Below are positions 6,373 to 6,809 of a stretch of 6,809 nt of DNA, piece by piece. The DNA is taken from positions 1 through 6,809 of the forward strand of contig JADFTG010000063.1 of the NCBI GenBank assembly GCA_022560365.1, read 5' to 3'. Position 1 is the first letter of the stretch; every line of letters starts with the position of its first letter. The position numbers and the translations under genes were made by a program. The notes beneath the pieces were generated by a model. The model was not told the DNA's origin. It worked only from the letters and a program-made list of their open reading frames with translations, and made no database searches. Source of the stretch: Chloroflexota bacterium (GTDB lineage: Bacteria; Chloroflexota; Dehalococcoidia; SM23-28-2; RBG-16-64-32).

Positions 6373-6654
6373 CTAGTCGCTCTCTATCGTCTGAGTTTCG
6401 TCCGGTTGGACTGATGTCGGAGGCTCGTCGTTCCGTGTTACGGCGGGGGCTTCCGGCGGCTCATCCGGGTAGTCGTCTTCTTCGAGCTCTTCGCGGGCTT
6501 CCTCGCGGCCGTAGAAGAAGACGGCGAGGGTGGCGATGCCACCGGTGGCGAGGACGGCGGTGATGGTGAGGTTTAGCTGCTGACCGGTCGCCAGGAAGAT
6601 GACAAGCATGACGACGCTGAGGCCGGCGACGATGGCAAGTGAGGCAGGGTTCAC
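6373..6654 (-). CDS. Small membrane protein with two helices and an acidic tail, function unknown
   Basis: I do not recognise this 93-residue protein. Residues 6-23 (Leu/Ile/Val/Ala-rich) and about 29-48 form two hydrophobic segments separated by a short polar turn around GQQLN, consistent with a membrane hairpin. The remaining residues, 49-93, are hydrophilic and strongly acidic, rich in Glu, Asp and Pro, and probably disordered. Arginines R50 and R54 just after helix 2 suggest that the tail, and hence the N-terminus, is cytoplasmic. The start is GTG at 6654, placed directly ahead of the first helix. No Shine-Dalgarno sequence is visible, but a TTAAAT box lies 7 bases upstream. The gene converges on ftsY and ends 6 bases before the 6333-6366 hairpin. 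A coding tail ends 24 bp upstream of its start, so the two may form a minus-strand operon. Confidence 0.68.
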   Translation of the reverse strand: MNPASLAIVAGLSVVMLVIFLATGQQLNLTITAVLATGGIATLAVFFYGREEAREELEEDDYPDEPPEAPAVTRNDEPPTSVQPDETQTIESD

Positions 6655-6661
6655 GGGGCCA

Positions 6662-6667
6662 ATTTAA
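6662..6667 (-). promoter_or_regulatory. Weak -10-like box before the small membrane-protein gene
   Basis: Read on the minus strand this is TTAAAT, four of six matches, ending 7 bases before the GTG at 6654. That is the same spacing as the ftsY box. No convincing -35 is visible, so this is a weak call that rests mainly on the repeated geometry. Confidence 0.22.
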
Positions 6668-6678
6668 CAGGCGCCGGT

Positions 6679-6807
6679 TCAGGCGACCAGCGCGACGCGG
6701 CCGTCGACGGACACGAAGAGGATAGCGGCGGGGTCTTCCCGCCCGGACAACCACCCCACGCCCGGGGACCACTCCACAGCGGCGATACCCCTGAGAGTCC
6801 ACCGAGA
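6679..6807 (-). CDS. C-terminal tail of an unidentified protein (enters from the right edge)
   Basis: On the minus strand this frame is open from the window edge for 42 codons to a TGA at 6681-6679. Most codons end in G or C, as expected for a real gene in this GC-rich genome. The product alternates hydrophobic and polar residues and ends in FVSVDGRVALVA, which looks like strand-forming protein. The other two minus-strand frames are arginine- or proline-rich and look like shadows. The fragment is too short to assign to a family. The 24-bp gap to the next gene downstream suggests co-transcription. Confidence 0.45.
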   Translation of the reverse strand, partial: SRWTLRGIAAVEWSPGVGWLSGREDPAAILFVSVDGRVALVA

Positions 6808-6809
6808 CC

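Noticed and set aside
6461..6802. Arginine-rich minus-strand frame overlapping the small membrane-protein gene
   Set aside because: Its Arg/His/Pro-rich composition is typical of a frame-shifted shadow, and it conflicts with a neighbouring frame that has clear membrane helices.

Overview
This window is a GC-rich bacterial chromosomal segment carrying conserved housekeeping genes. In order it holds the 5' end of a tRNA nucleotidyltransferase gene (minus strand), then on the plus strand RNase III (rnc), the chromosome condensation ATPase SMC (smc), a small CheY-like pseudo-receiver protein and the signal recognition particle receptor FtsY (ftsY). Two minus-strand genes follow: a 93-residue, two-helix membrane protein and the 3' tail of an unidentified gene. 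The rnc-smc-ftsY order is widespread (Bacillus has it too), so it does not identify the organism. The style of SMC and FtsY, the GTG starts, the near absence of Shine-Dalgarno sequences and a possible leaderless promoter suggest Chloroflexota, perhaps near Dehalococcoidia. That assignment is an inference from memory of family sequences, not a search result.

Layout. Positions 185-323 form a divergent intergenic region. It has a near-consensus sigma70-type promoter (TTGACA, 18 bp, TATGAT) facing rnc, followed by a leader with a strong hairpin. rnc and smc are 6 bp apart and almost certainly cotranscribed. The pseudo-receiver gene starts 54 bp after smc, with its own short Shine-Dalgarno sequence. 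ftsY follows after 73 bp, with a -10-like box ending 7 bp before its ATG, which suggests a leaderless mRNA. Past ftsY, two hairpins occupy the 99-bp gap to the convergent small membrane-protein gene. The last 130 bases hold a plausible coding tail on the minus strand.

Functionally, RNase III processes rRNA and structured mRNA, SMC compacts and segregates the chromosome, and FtsY targets ribosomes translating membrane proteins to the membrane. The pseudo-receiver lacks the metal-binding acidic pair of true receivers, so it may be a phosphorylation-independent protein-interaction module.

I see no mobile element, CRISPR array, tRNA or rRNA, and no clear new multi-gene system. The points most worth a second look are the missing catalytic aspartate in RNase III, the degenerate receiver between smc and ftsY, the promoter boxes set tightly against start codons, and the hairpin in the rnc leader.
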